Positions 1-11,568 of a stretch of 64,000 nucleotides of DNA are shown here, in pieces. Each line of letters begins with the position of its first letter. Within the stretch, counting starts at the first letter, position 1. Where the stretch lies: the NCBI GenBank assembly GCA_022457065.1, contig JAJGBQ010000002.1, positions 2,356,001 through 2,420,000 on the forward strand, given 5' to 3'. Made by a program: the position numbers and the translations under genes. Origin of the DNA: Curvularia sp. ZM96 (lineage: Eukaryota; Ascomycota; Dothideomycetes; Pleosporales; Pleosporaceae). A model generated the notes under the pieces. It did not search any database, was not told the DNA's origin, and saw only the letters and a program-made list of their open reading frames with translations.

Positions 1-499
1 TGATAAATTTGACGAGAGCCTCAACTTACTCTTCCCCTAAGTACAGGTGTACACGATGGCCACGAAAAATCAGCGACACATAATTACCTAACAACCGAGA
101 CCCTGCTTAGAGATAAAAAGGGCCTCCCCCGCGTCTGCTCTGCTTCTGTTGTGATTGATATCTTTTATTTTCCGACTTTTTTCGCCTATCTCGTTCGTCG
201 GGCTGTTGGTGACGTCTCGTGTACTTTCACATCCTTGTTTGGTTCTTTCGAAATACCCTCACTGTGTCTTGATAATACGAGAGCTTGTCTCCGTCAGGTA
301 AGAACTGTCTGCTGCTGCATTTTCAATATGGTCTTGCGTTGTTTCTTTTTCCTCTACTTTCTTGGCAAGCTTGGAGATTCGGACTTGCACTTGCGCGTCA
401 ATGAACCACTAAAACAACCAAGTCCTTGCGCATTCCATCTTTGCTGCACGAATTGCTGTGAACATCGTTGTTAACGTCTCTTTGCAGTAAATAGAGAAA
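1..499. promoter_or_regulatory. upstream region and 5'UTR of arginase
   Basis: No gene is seen here. A probable 5'UTR intron runs 298..487: donor GTAAGA at 298 and acceptor CTTTGCAG ending at 487, just 12 bases before the arginase ATG. No clear TATA box was found. Confidence 0.4.
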
Positions 500-1591
500 A
501 TGACTTCCCCACCAACAATACAGCCCAAGTTCCTGCCCAACCGCAATGATCTGGGTATCGTCGCAGTCGGCTTCAGCGGCGGTCAGGTAAGGTTCTAAGC
601 TTTCGCAGTGATCTCTCACATACTGACAATGCCACGTGCAGCCCAAAGCCGGTGTCGATGCGGCTCCCATGGCGCTCATTGAGAACGGCCTTATCAAGCA
701 GCTAGAAGAAGACCTAGAATACAACGTCAGCTACGACGGCCAAGTGCACAACTACGCTGAGCTCCAGCCATCCGAGGATCCAGACTACCGCGGCATGAAG
801 CGTCCCAAGTTCGCCAGTGCCGTGACGCGCGAAGTCAGCGACCAAGTGTACAAGCACGCCAAAGACGGCAAGCTTGTCCTGACCCTCGGCGGCGACCACT
901 CCATTGCCATTGGCACCATTTCCGGCACCGCAAAGGCTGTCCGCGAAAGACTCGGCAGAGAAATCGCCGTCATCTGGGTCGATGCGCATGCCGATATCAA
1001 CACGCCTGAGACTTCCGACAGCGGCAACATCCACGGCATGCCTGTCTCTTTTCTCACCGGCCTTGCCAAGGAAGACCGCGAGGACATCTTCGGCTGGATC
1101 AAAGAGGAGCACATGCTCAGCACTAAGAAACTGGTCTACATTGGCCTAAGGGACATCGACAAGGGCGAGAAGAAGATTCTCAGGGACCATGGTATCAAGG
1201 CTTTCTCTATGCACGACATTGACCGGTAAGTCTGCAAATCACTCAATGCCGCCTGGAAGCGTGGGCTAATCGTTTTTTGCGTCACAGACACGGCATCGGC
1301 AAGGTCATGGACATGGCCCTGGGCTGGATCGGAAGCGACACCCCCATCCACCTCTCCTTTGACGTCGACGCCCTAGACCCCATGTGGGCACCCAGCACCG
1401 GTACTCCTGTCCGCGGTGGCTTGACGCTCAGAGAAGGCGACTTCATCGCCGAGTGCGTAGCTGAGACCGGCTCGCTGATTGCCCTGGACCTCGTCGAAGT
1501 TAACCCCAGCTTGGATGCTGAGGGTGCGGGCGACACGGTTCGTGCGGGCGTGTCGATTGTCAGGTGTGCGCTGGGTGATACGCTTTTGTGA
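500..1591 (+). CDS. CAR1: arginase
   Basis: Arginase (L-arginine to ornithine plus urea), a binuclear manganese hydrolase of cytosolic arginine catabolism. I join three exons: 500..586, 642..1225 and 1288..1591, giving 324 residues, the normal fungal length. Both introns have GT-AG ends and the phases fit. Family landmarks are visible: an SGGQPKAGVD start region, GGDHS (metal ligand His), DAHADINTP (metal ligands), and SFDVDALDP near the C-terminus, followed by the GGLTLREG and DLVEVNP stretches. The ATG at 500 follows a probable 5'UTR intron. Arginase supplies urea, a compound whose nitrogen metabolism overlaps with the allophanate-type chemistry encoded 15 kb downstream, but the two loci are not adjacent and no link is implied by position alone. 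Confidence 0.95.
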
Positions 1592-2938
1592 GCGTAAAGG
1601 GTTTTTAAGTGCATGACAGTTATGACAGAATGTGGGTAGGCGTCTCGGATTTTGGGGGGTTGTCTTTTTTCTTTTGCTACAACGAACGATTTCGATATAG
1701 ATGTAGATGGTGGTCGGCCACTTGACGGGTACCTATATAGTTACTCAAGACTACAGCAAGCGAACGTGATAATTGATATCGATAATTGCGGTTTAAACGT
1801 GTCTGTGACTAGGTTGTGTAGAAGTGGATGGTGTGGTATGCAGACCTGGCCCTGTACTTGTCGCAAATGTCTTTGGAGATCTGGAGATAAAAAATTATCT
1901 TGAAACGTTCCAAATCATCATCGCCTCGCATTTCTTCTCTGTTTTTGTTTTGGGCTTCTTTTTTGGCCGAAGCTTCGACTGTATCGACGATAGAGTTGTT
2001 TCTTCTCACACGTCTTGACTACTTCAACCCTTTGTTTATTTTTTGTCGCAGCTTAAGGAGAAAATGCCCTAAACATCTCTGTAACAACAAACTAGCCATG
2101 CCTTGAACCTAGTAAAGTAATCCTAGTCTCTTAAATATGTATCTATTTTACTGTCTTGCACAGATACGAAGAGACAACGTTCCCAGTTGTCTTATTTTCG
2201 CTTTACTTTAGCTAGCGGCAAGTATGCTATGAAATGTGTAACAGATGCTGCGTAGATGAGTGTAGAAATTGCTAACTAGTAATATCGATAATACTATGTT
2301 TCTCGACGTGATTTGGATAGAGTGCATGCTTCTAAATAAGTTTGCTGAGGGAAAGATGGTAAGATAATGGGGGAAATAACAGTATTGCTGGTAACACATT
2401 GTTAGATCATACGAAATATGAACGATCTAATACGCGATTACTAGTATCATGGATCTTCACTCATAGCAGTGGGTGTTGGGAGGTGGCATGGACGTGACAC
2501 ACGACGTCACAATTGATGTAACCAAAGCAGATCTCTGTAATACGTACAGCTGCTACGGGACAATACCCTAAAGCCCTTTTAGAAGGCATACGTATCGCGC
2601 GTAGAGATACCACATGACCATAGCCGTGCATTGGGGGCCAACTTCAACCGAGGCTATTGGTTACAGCAGACACGGGAAGAGTCGTGCAGCGTGTCCAGCT
2701 AGACGAAGTGGCTTGCAGCTCGCAGCCCAAAAGCGAAAAACACGAAGCTATATCCAATCAGCAACTGTGTGACAGATTGGTGTTTTCAAACGAATGCACA
2801 CTTGTAGTCAAGTTGCATCAATCCTATATTGATATCTCCGCCCGAAGTAAAAACAAATACATAACAACTCAAAACAAACCGCTTGACAACCTCTCCAGTA
2901 TCAAACCCAAAAGTCTCATCAAATTTGTTTCACAAACC
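1592..2938. other. intergenic, no gene seen
   Basis: AT-rich spacer holding the 3'UTR of arginase and the promoter of the secreted protein that follows. Short open frames here are not supported by motifs or codon pattern. No tRNA or repeat recognised. Confidence 0.5.
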
Positions 2939-3301
2939 ATGCATTTCCACTCCGTCGTCTTCCTTTTCGCAGCCTTCGCCTGCCATGTCTTCGCCTCACC
3001 GCCCCAAGAGCGCGACAGCAACAGCAACTTCAACAACAAACTAGACCTGTCGACCCGTGACAACGACCTCACTCTGGACAAACGAGCATGTAGCTACAAC
3101 GGGTGTGTGTGTGTCAGTGGCCTCGCTGCCGGCGTCTACTGCGGCAACTGCGTCGTAGGCGCAGGAACGTATGCCATCAAAACGAAGCGTGTGAGCAACC
3201 ATGCATACCAATGCGATTCGAGCGGCAGGTGCTGCGACTACGGGGTAGCGAGTGATTGTGGTAAGAGCGGGGCGAGGTGTAGGCAGGGTTCACCGAATTG
3301 A
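2939..3301 (+). CDS. small secreted cysteine-rich protein, candidate effector
   Basis: A 120-residue protein of unknown function. The open frame extends upstream of 2939, but the ATG at 2939 starts a clean signal peptide (MHFHSVVFLFAAFACHVFAS), so I use it. After the signal comes a short Asp/Asn-rich pro-region ending in a dibasic LDKR, a typical Kex2 cleavage site. The predicted mature part begins ACSYNGCVC. It holds ten cysteines in about 60 residues, an even number that could form five disulfides, including a CC pair (RCCDYG). No intron is evident. The plan of signal peptide, pro-region, Kex2 site and small Cys-rich domain is shared by fungal effectors and by secreted antimicrobial-type proteins. 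I do not recognise the family and assign no activity. Confidence 0.75.
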   Translation: MHFHSVVFLFAAFACHVFASPPQERDSNSNFNNKLDLSTRDNDLTLDKRACSYNGCVCVSGLAAGVYCGNCVVGAGTYAIKTKRVSNHAYQCDSSGRCCDYGVASDCGKSGARCRQGSPN

Positions 3302-4763
3302 GAGCAGTTCAGAGAGAAAGAATGATCAACGCAAATATGATACTATACTCTGATATTTTGTCTCCTGAGGAATGACACATCAAAATGGCCGTTGCAGTTC
3401 TCAAGCAGTGAATTGGATCTTGAACCAGGACAGCAGGTATACCCGCCATCCAGTCCAACATGTAAAAACCAATAACCATAGCTCAAAGCCACCAATACCT
3501 GCTGCTTGCTGCTTTTCGCACAACAAGACATATCCCGAGCCAGCACAAACTGCACCATAAGCCTCATCCCCAATGCATGCACTCCACAGCCTCCAACCTG
3601 CGTTAACACAGCCAACTTACACAGCACATCATCGCACACCGCATCGCCAGCTTCACTAACGCTAGCCCGATACCCACCAAGCACCTAAAACACACAGACA
3701 CTGCACATAAACCGCTCACAACATTCACCGCCGCCCGTCCGCCCGTGCGCAGCTAACCTGCCTAGCCTTGGGCAAGTTGTCCGATACTCCCAAAAAGCGA
3801 TCAAGAACACATAAACCCATACTCCATGTAAACCCTATTTTTACTTGTCCTAACCGCTGTTCATTCTGAGAAATCATGTCGAACGGAACAACTCCAATAG
3901 CACACACTCACACAGGAACTACAAACATGCTTGCATAAATCGGTAGATCGCGATGGATGCCCAGAGGCCCAAACAGGAAATGTAGCGCCGAGACGATAGT
4001 CATCGTATAGACCGGGATAGTTGATTTGTTGGTAGCTGGCTCCAACCAGCCAGTCATATAGACAGGGGTATTTAGGAGCGCGCGACGAGAAAAACAGGGA
4101 TAGACTTGGCGGACCGGGGGATTGGCTTCTTTTGGGCAAGGCAGGCGAATCGGAGAAGGGAGGCATGTCAGTTAGGCGGGCAGTAATTTCCACCGGGGGA
4201 AAAACGTTTCTCGAATGAAAGAAGAGTAGTGGAAAGGGGAAAATGCAGGGCTGACAGGGGTAGGGAATTTCCTGGGGGTGGCGAGGAAAACGATGTCTGA
4301 GGGAAAAACGGAGAACACAGGTTGAGAACAGCAAGGAAATGGTCACATTGCAGCACAAAGTTGGCAATTCAAAGTAAAAGGTGGACTGCTGTCAATTAAC
4401 TTGCGGATTCCTCTCAAAAAACTACAGGCAAAGAATCTATGGAAGACAAGCGAGTCCACCAGGACCACACGACTCCCTCCATAGGGCGACTAAGCATTCC
4501 AACCAATGCGTATTACAATACCAAGTATTATATTTTCCATCGAAATGCTGCTGCGACAGATTTGCGCAAGGAAGCAAGGGCTCGTACCGGAAACACCGCA
4601 ACTCTCAATCCGAGACTGAATCGTGAATGCAGTTATCAAGTCGTAACCCGTGAAGCCATATTTTTCGTTTCCCTCCTCTTGAACCTCCCCACCAACTCTC
4701 AAGAATAGATCAGATGAGACATGACGGAATCATGCCCCAACAAACCACTCAAGAGCGAACTGC
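3302..4763. other. intergenic, no gene seen
   Basis: Spacer between the secreted protein and the convergent wall-protein gene. A 168-codon frame on the minus strand (3861..4367) is pyrimidine-rich and lacks any recognisable domain; I treat it as chance. Confidence 0.45.
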
Positions 4764-5411
4764 TTACAAGAAAGCAGCGACGGCACCAGCAACGGCGAAG
4801 AAGCCAACGGTGGCCTTGCCAGCGGCACCAGTGAACTCAGGGGTGGCGGGCTTGGTAGCAGTGGGCTTGGTGCCGGTGGCGGTACCCTGAGCAGCAGGGA
4901 CAGAGGGCTTGGTGCCGTTGGTGGCAGGGTAGTGAGGAGCAGGAGGGACGGCAGAGTAGGCCGGGGGAGTGTAAGCGGGCTTGCTCTCGGCGGCCTCAGG
5001 GACAACGGGGGTGGACTTGGCAGGAGCAGGAGGAGCGGAAGCCACGGGGTAGTGGACGTAGGTGGCAGTGTACTGAGGGATGCTCAGGGTGCCGCTCTTG
5101 CTAACAACGTAGGTGCTGGGTCCGTAGGTGATGGTGGTCTCCTCGGGGCAGACGTAGGTGGTAGCAGAGATGACCTCGGTGGTGGTGACGGCAGGGGCCG
5201 AGGAGGTAGGGTAGACGGGAGCAGAGCTCACGGGGTAGACGGGAGCAGAGCTGGCTGGGTAGACCGGGGCGGAGCTGGCAGGGTATGCCGGAGCAGAGGG
5301 GGTCTCAACCGGGTAGACGGGAGCGGAGCTGGAAGCTGGGGGAGCAACCTCGTAGTGAGGAGCAGCAAGGGCGACGGCAGCGAAGCCAGCAACAACGGCG
5401 AAGGAACGCAT
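4764..5411 (-). CDS. GPI-anchored cell wall protein with SSAPVYP repeats
   Basis: A 215-residue, intronless secreted wall protein. Residues 1-17 form a signal peptide (MRSFAVVAGFAAVALAA). Next comes a Ser/Ala/Pro/Tyr repeat block with about six near-identical copies of SSAPVYP. A conserved central segment follows (TTTEVISATTYVCPEETTITYG...TYVV), resembling the domain of fungal clock-controlled protein 6 / QI74-type wall proteins. The tail is a Pro/Thr-rich linker and a hydrophobic end (GAAGKATVGFFAVAGAVAAFL) that fits a GPI-anchor signal. Strong C-ending codon bias and a TATA box about 160 bp upstream suggest high expression. The ccg-6 kinship is from memory of the motif. Confidence 0.85.
   Translation of the reverse strand: MRSFAVVAGFAAVALAAPHYEVAPPASSSAPVYPVETPSAPAYPASSAPVYPASSAPVYPVSSAPVYPTSSAPAVTTTEVISATTYVCPEETTITYGPSTYVVSKSGTLSIPQYTATYVHYPVASAPPAPAKSTPVVPEAAESKPAYTPPAYSAVPPAPHYPATNGTKPSVPAAQGTATGTKPTATKPATPEFTGAAGKATVGFFAVAGAVAAFL
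5190..5330 (-). repeat. in-frame tandem repeat in wall-protein gene
   Basis: Degenerate 21-30 bp units encode SSAPVYP copies separated by A/V/T variants. Units keep the reading frame, so copy number could change without breaking the protein. Confidence 0.7.
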
Positions 5412-7163
5412 TTTGATTGTGAGGTTTTGGGGTTTGGTATTAAAATACGGTTGGTATTAAGTAAAGGTCGGTGGAGGTCGTAGAGAACGAATGTGATCGG
5501 TGATAACCGGGTATTAGCGAATGTAGTGAGTGTGTGGTGAGGAAAGAATCAGAGGTGCTGCTGGGGAAGGCATTATATACAACTGTGCTCGAGTTTGGCC
5601 TTGCCGAGAATGCTCGCCCCCCAAGGGACAGGGGCACAGGGACATTTCCGCGTTGGTTTGGTAGCATCGCTAGAAGTGTGGCATGGCGTGCCGATGGCGC
5701 CGTTCAGTGGGCTGTGCGTAGAAACAGTACGGAAAAGGGGAAGATGTGGGTAGCGTCGACATTGGCCGCCGTTATGAGTCGTTTATTGAGACTTGTTGAG
5801 CGAGCCAATCATGGGGAGGATGCAGGACAGAAACGAAATGAGTTTGACAAGCTCCCTGCCAAGCGACTCATGTCGTCTCAGGATCTCGACTCTTGTCTTA
5901 ACTGCTTTGGGCGAGTTGTCGACTAGCGGTCGACTTGTGCACACCGGATTTGCTCAATCACCCACTAGGCACGGCGCTCCTGAAGCCTATGAGCCGCCGC
6001 TGCATCGAAGCAGAAGGAGCTGGCAGCACGAATATGCAGGACGACCACGCCAATGTTGAGCCTCTTGGTAAGTGGATTCCGTGACGCGTCGTGGAGATCT
6101 ATAGGCCACACCGCTCTTGGCTCTCTATTGCTGAACACCTGAACAAAGCGATGATTAGGGGGAGGGGCCATGAAAATAGACTAACCCAGCGAGATCCGTC
6201 AGCGCGGAGATTCGAGGTGGCCATGCATGGACAAGTCCCCCGCGTCTGAGCAATAATAACCACCTGCTGAAAGGAGAGGGGCGCGAAGTCCAGCCGTCAA
6301 TTGCTCTCGATGTCATGTCATTGGCCTCTGCTCCAGGTGGATACTGACGGGTTCCTGCATCGCCAGCAGCATCTAGACCTTTGACTAAATCCAGCGAAGG
6401 GCCGACATCCGCGGTGCAGCACTGTCCCGATGGGCGCCTTACAAATCTTCACAGAGCGAACAGTAGGCAGAAATGAGGCTGGACTCGACGGCGGCTTCTA
6501 TACGGCGGTCGTTGCAAGAAGCTTTTGTCGATAAACTTCGTGGTTGTGTTGTGCAGTAAGTCGGGTCCAACGCGATCTGCTGACGGCTTACGGACGGCAG
6601 TCCATCGTTAGAGGCAGCCGTGCAATTTCGCATGCGCTATTGTTGCGAGCGGCACAACGAGTCTAGTGGGCGCTACCGTAACGTATGTAAGCCATCGCGC
6701 ATTGATGGCGGTACTGGCTTGGATGGGATATGTGAAGGAGCAAATGGCGCCCCATACAACACGAGCAACCGCCCTCTCCGCCGGCGTGCGTCCAGCGTCG
6801 ACTTACCGCAAATGGCTGTCATTTCCTTGGGGCCGTGGGAGCATGTCGGGTCGCGGTCAAGATGGTGAGGCGTAGCTTCGGATCGTGAGGTTGTTGTGGA
6901 CAGGCAAGGCAATGCTGGCGCGCGCTAGCGGCTGCTGCCCCGAAGTGCTGCCGCCCACGATGCCCTCCCTTTTCCACACCGGCCGCCCACTTCAGCCTGC
7001 CGCTCGCCTGTCCCGACACCAACGCCCTTCCTGACGCCACCTTCAATACATACACTTTGATCGCAGACACCTCTGCCCTGATCACACTCTATTGCCCATA
7101 TCCACGGCGGCAAAGGGCGTTCCCAAGAAGGCATTGAACGTCCGCCCCAACGTCAATCGTAGA
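5412..7163. other. intergenic, no firm gene
   Basis: Promoter of the wall-protein gene, then about 1.4 kb with only short frames on both strands. An upstream exon of the SET-domain gene could lie in the last few hundred bases (the frame is open back to 7035), but no convincing splice pair was found. Confidence 0.4.
5573..5579 (-). promoter_or_regulatory. TATA box of the wall-protein gene
   Basis: TATATAA on the minus strand, about 160 bp upstream of the ATG at 5411. The sequence between is rich in C and T on the coding strand, as in highly expressed fungal promoters. Confidence 0.55.
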
Positions 7164-7772
7164 ATGCCCAGGGCATCAGGTGCTGTCCCAAAAGGATGGG
7201 ATGGGCATACCATTTACCTCCACGCGCCTTCATATTCCAAGAAGCTCTCCCATGATAAGACACAGGCAATTGTATCATCAAGATCAGATCTAGGTCCCAA
7301 TATACAAATTTATAAGCCAAGCGGGCCATACACCAATGTCAAGATCACCCCAGTCACAGAATCTGCCCATCCAGCATATGGGCAACATGCTCTCTACGCT
7401 AACCAGCAGCTCCCTCCAGACTCGTTCATTCTGCCGTATCTGGGCTATGTGCACGATCAGAACGACACCAATCCAGCATCCGACTACGATCTCTCCCTAG
7501 ACCGCGAACTAGGCATCGGCGTGGATGCTTCCACCATGGGCAACGAAGCGCGCTTCATCAACGACTACCGAGGCGTTTCCTCCGGACCCAATGCTGAATT
7601 CCGCGACATATATGTGGACATCGGCAATGGAAAAGTAGAGAAGAGAGTCGGCGTCTTTGTCCTTAGCGCTGGTAAGAGCGGAAAGAGAGCAAAGGGTATT
7701 GGCCGTGGTCAGGAGATCCTGGTCAGCTATGGCAAAGGCTTTTGGTCAGAGCGGCAAGCAGCTGAAGAGTGA
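7164..7772 (+). CDS. small SET-domain protein
   Basis: A 202-residue protein with a SET-type lysine methyltransferase fold, judged from motifs. The core has FILPYLGYVH (early SET strand), SDYDLSLDRELGIGVDA, then GNEARFINDYRG at the place of the canonical NHxCxPN motif, NAEFRDIYVD, and GQEILVSYGKGFW at the place of GEELTxDYG. It uses S-adenosylmethionine if active; the substrate is unknown. The open frame runs upstream to 7035 with no ATG, so I start at the first ATG (7164, purine at -3). A missing 5' exon remains possible. The NHxCxPN variant (INDYRG) departs from classical histone methyltransferases, so a non-histone substrate is possible. Confidence 0.75.
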   Translation: MPRASGAVPKGWDGHTIYLHAPSYSKKLSHDKTQAIVSSRSDLGPNIQIYKPSGPYTNVKITPVTESAHPAYGQHALYANQQLPPDSFILPYLGYVHDQNDTNPASDYDLSLDRELGIGVDASTMGNEARFINDYRGVSSGPNAEFRDIYVDIGNGKVEKRVGVFVLSAGKSGKRAKGIGRGQEILVSYGKGFWSERQAAEE

Positions 7773-9309
7773 CTTTCACGTGTACTCTGACTGCTACAAT
7801 CCCATCTCCGATGAGGTGTGCTCAGGCCCGGCACGTCTGCTTTGGTTCTTCCGCCTATCATCGCAAAGGAGTGTCGGATTTGGGCGCAGTAGGTGTAGGA
7901 TCGTGATGGCCCAACACGCTCATGCCCAAAGACTCACGTCGACTGGATAGCAATGACACCGAACCTTGCAAGCGTCCACAGACGGGACCAGCCACGGAGC
8001 CAACCGCCAGGGTCCAAGGTGGACTTCCCTGATTGTTTTCCTTTTACGATGCAGACTGCAGGGTCGTTTTGCGCAAAGAGGCCACGCTATCCATGTCTGC
8101 CACCAACGTGGCGTTTCTATGTGACGTACGGATAGAACAGTGAAGGATTTCGACCTTCATCTAGAAGGCGAATCCATGATATCCCAGAGCACTCTGATAC
8201 GCTCCACGCGACGATCATACTCCGAGGCATCTCATCCCGCGGGATCTGGCACGTCACCGCTAAGCCGGGACCCGGCACACGTGAGACTGAGCCACTATGT
8301 GGCGTACAAACCGGATTTCGCGCAACTTCGAGTCTCTTCCCGGCTTCTAAATGCGTTAGCATGAGATCGCAGCAATCGGACGTTGCCCCCAGTGATTTGC
8401 GTCTTCCAAACTTGGTCGGACTGTGAAATAGAATGTCCTTGCCGAGCACCTATTTGTCCTGCTGGCACTGATATGTGAGGGGTCTCTGTGGCTTAGCCAG
8501 GGGTGTGGATGTGCGACGGGGGTAATTCGGGTTTCAGGTTAGACGTCATTCCTTTGTAACACATGGCAATTCTGTGTTATGATGGAATTGTGATGGAGCG
8601 CTGAAAAAATCCCATTCTGACACGAGTCGCTCACTTTGGGAGGCAAATTAACTTTTTTTTTGCTCACAATCATGCAGGTACAGAACACAATCACGCACGT
8701 AACAGATTCTCAGAGAGTATGCTGGTTGGATGTGATCGAAATTCTGCGCCGAGAACTCTACATCAAGTTCCCTACCGGTGACGTGATGTCGCTTAGAAGC
8801 CCCCTCACCACCACATGTCGATCCACAAGGAGAACGACTCCGCCAATCACAACTCCACCCACTCATAACCCCTGGCTATCCCAACAAGGTTTGCGAAACG
8901 GGCCTTGTTGGCTCAGAGCCTGAGAAGGGCGGATTCAGCCGCGCAGTGTCTTGGATAGGGTATGCTAGCTGGGACGTCATGGCCTAGTCAGTCTCTTGTT
9001 GCGAAATAGTTAAGTTGCAGGCAGCCCGTCAGACTGAAGGCCACCTTAGTTTGTCGAACAAACTGAAATTCAACCATTATCGAATACGCTCATCCGACAG
9101 CTTGCGCGTCAACCTTACGAAAACTTCACCGCAGCATCACCTCCTCGACTTGACTCCGCTTTAATCCACACTGATTAGTTTGGTACCCACACACACCTAG
9201 GTCTTGCCGATCTCCCAGCACGTAACGCTCTTGGCATTGCCGACTGGTATATCTACTAGAACCCGACATCCCCACACAATCAGAAATCAACCCTTACAAA
9301 CTACGAACA
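7773..9309. other. intergenic, no gene seen
   Basis: Only short frames, none with a recognisable domain. The last 250 bases are CA/CT-rich and likely hold the promoter and 5'UTR of the gene starting at 9310. Confidence 0.45.
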
Positions 9310-9918
9310 ATGCAAATGCCAGACGATACTAAATCAAACGACACCATGTCACCCATGTCGAGACCCGCTCTGTGTCGGGTACGTATCCCCACATGGATCC
9401 TTGAAGCGACCTCTGCTAACGTCGTTGTGTAGCATCAATCGATGCAGAAGTACATGCTGCTCTCTGCCCAGAAGGAGGCCCTCCAGCGCCGCATGGCAAT
9501 GGAGATTCCCTTCAATGCTCCTATGACTCCCAGCTCACCGGAGTTTCAATCCCTCTCCTCATCGCCAACATCCTCAAATCATTCTATGCCGTATCCCACC
9601 GCGAGTGACCCAATACCCACCGGCTCCAGGACCAGCGCGATCCCGCGTAACAGTGTCGACGACATGCATACAGAGGAATCTCACAAGCTAGCTGAGATCA
9701 ATCAGCAGATTGTGGCCACACTTACCGAGCTCTTGAACACCGACTGTATCCGCAACGATGAAAAGCAGCGTGCCTGGATCCAGGAGCGTCTCATGGAGGC
9801 CGAACATCAAATACGTCGTGAGCGTCGCCGTCATTCGTCCAATACAAGCGGCGATTTTGCGTCTGCTATCGCCCAACACCTTGAGCTTGGTCTCAACACT
9901 TCCAAGACTTGGGCGTGA
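9310..9918 (+). CDS. small unknown protein with C-terminal helical region
   Basis: Two exons, 9310..9378 and 9433..9918, give 184 residues. The intron has donor GTACGT and acceptor TGTAG, and the frame is kept. Residues 1-60 are Met/Ser/Pro-rich (MSPMSRPALCR, then an amphipathic QKEALQRRMAMEIPF). A Ser/Pro linker follows (PSSPEFQSLSSSPTSSN). The C-terminal half is predicted helical, with heptad-like charge (HKLAEINQQIVATLTELLN; ERLMEAEHQIRRERRRHSS). No signal peptide, membrane segment or known domain. I do not recognise it. Orderly codon use and a good intron support a real gene. Confidence 0.7.
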
Positions 9919-11568
9919 GCTCAACTCCTTCGATGATGTTTTTCACGATCCACTCAACTTATTTACATGTTGAAATGAGTTGATGTATTCTACGACTGCA
10001 ATATGGCTACGGGTTTCTGCGATTTTGTGTGACGGGTGTTGGAGATACGGCGCAACGGTTCTGAAATGAAGTGCTCAAATCAGAAAATGAGATACCCCTC
10101 GATGCTGTGGCATCAGCGATGGAACTGCTAGGTTTCGATTCTCATTCATGTAACTGTACTATTAGCTCTATGGATTTACTATCTTCGCAACACTCTGAGT
10201 TCCTTCCATATGCCTTGATTCCTTGTTTCCATGCAATGCGACGATACTCGCCTGCGATTAACATTTGCGCGTGTGCTGTGCTCAAGTAGGGCTAACTATA
10301 GAGACTATTATTTCCTTCTTTTCCCCCTTCCAATAGGAATCCACGGGCCGCCAACGACCCTGCATTTGCAAACCACCCAACCATATTGATTTTCCCCAGG
10401 GTATGGTTCGGTCCCAGAGGAAACGTTTTCACCAGCTGAGGTCTACCGATAAAAAGGAACAAAACAATAAACTCAAGCTGAGTTGGACTTCTCTCGCTCG
10501 AAAAATGCCCGCACTTTGCGCTCTACCGATCTGCTTGCTACTTCCCTCGATCAGGACCCTAAAACCCCTCCTTCAACATGCCTCCCACCATCGGGAAGGC
10601 AAGCAAAACGAGCCGCCGAATAAGCAAATCCTATGCCAAAAAGCAAGTTTGCGAACCTAGTTCACCCACACGTATGTACGATACGCGGGAAGTTCTCCCC
10701 CCGATTACCGTTCGCGATTGTAAGCGAGGAATGACGTCACGTTCCGCTCATGGTTGTTTATTCTATTCGCTGCGGTTGTTACGTGGTTACGAAGTATATG
10801 GCGTGATAAACCGAGCTAACCCCTTGTGTTGTTTTTGTGTGTTTTGAACGGTGCGAGGTGAGAGCTTTGTGGGTTTCCCCAGCAAGATTGCGGCAAAACT
10901 TTGGATATTGCGTGGCTTGCTCGCCAACGGTGTAGCTGGGTTTCACAACATTATGGTCCGGGCTACGTACGCAATGGAAACCCAAAGAAGGTTTTTGTTG
11001 TTTTTACTTTACTCCTCACATTATCATAATGGAGAGGGGCGGAGCCGCTGTTTGAGGGGGTGGTCCTGCGGGGGGATGTGGGTTAGATCGTCATTTAGTG
11101 GTGTTTTGGGTTGTTGGTGTGATGTGATGCAAAGTCTCCTGGTGGACTGATGCAAGTTTATTCCTTTTCCATCTATATCTAAGCCCTTTCGATAATGAGA
11201 GCTAGTAGTTGCGGTTGGAGACGGCGAAGGCTGTCATCGCATTTCTCGCGTTTCTGCCGGCCCATAGGCGTGAGGCTGAAGGCGCCTGCCCCTTGATCGA
11301 GATTACAACCCACCATCTAATCATGTAGAATGTACGAGGAGATGGAAAGGCAGCCGTGGAGTTTGGCTTTGTGAGATGATTAGTTTAAAGTTCAGGAAAC
11401 CAGGTTGGTGTGCAATAGCTTCCCTAGTTCTAAAAACGGATGGACGATCTTCGGGCTTCTATTCCGACCCTCCGATTGCTGTTCTTAGTGTTGTGACTCT
11501 CGGCTAGAGCATTCAGATCCCATATAACGAACTAGCGAATGACGGGACATGGCCCATCTTCAGCTTCG
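9919..11568. other. intergenic, one weak small open frame
   Basis: Spacer between the 9310 gene and the convergent regulator at 11569. One ATG-initiated frame at 10578..10847 (89 codons, basic N-terminus MPPTIGKASKTSRRISKSYAKK) has a possible donor GTATGT within it and might be the first exon of a small gene. I could not complete it and do not call it. Confidence 0.35.

Noticed and set aside
2657..2938. N-terminal extension of the first secreted protein
   Set aside because: The open frame extends upstream, but the added residues precede a perfect signal peptide and would bury it.
3861..4367. 168-codon minus-strand frame
   Set aside because: Pyrimidine-rich spacer with no domain and no sensible gene structure.
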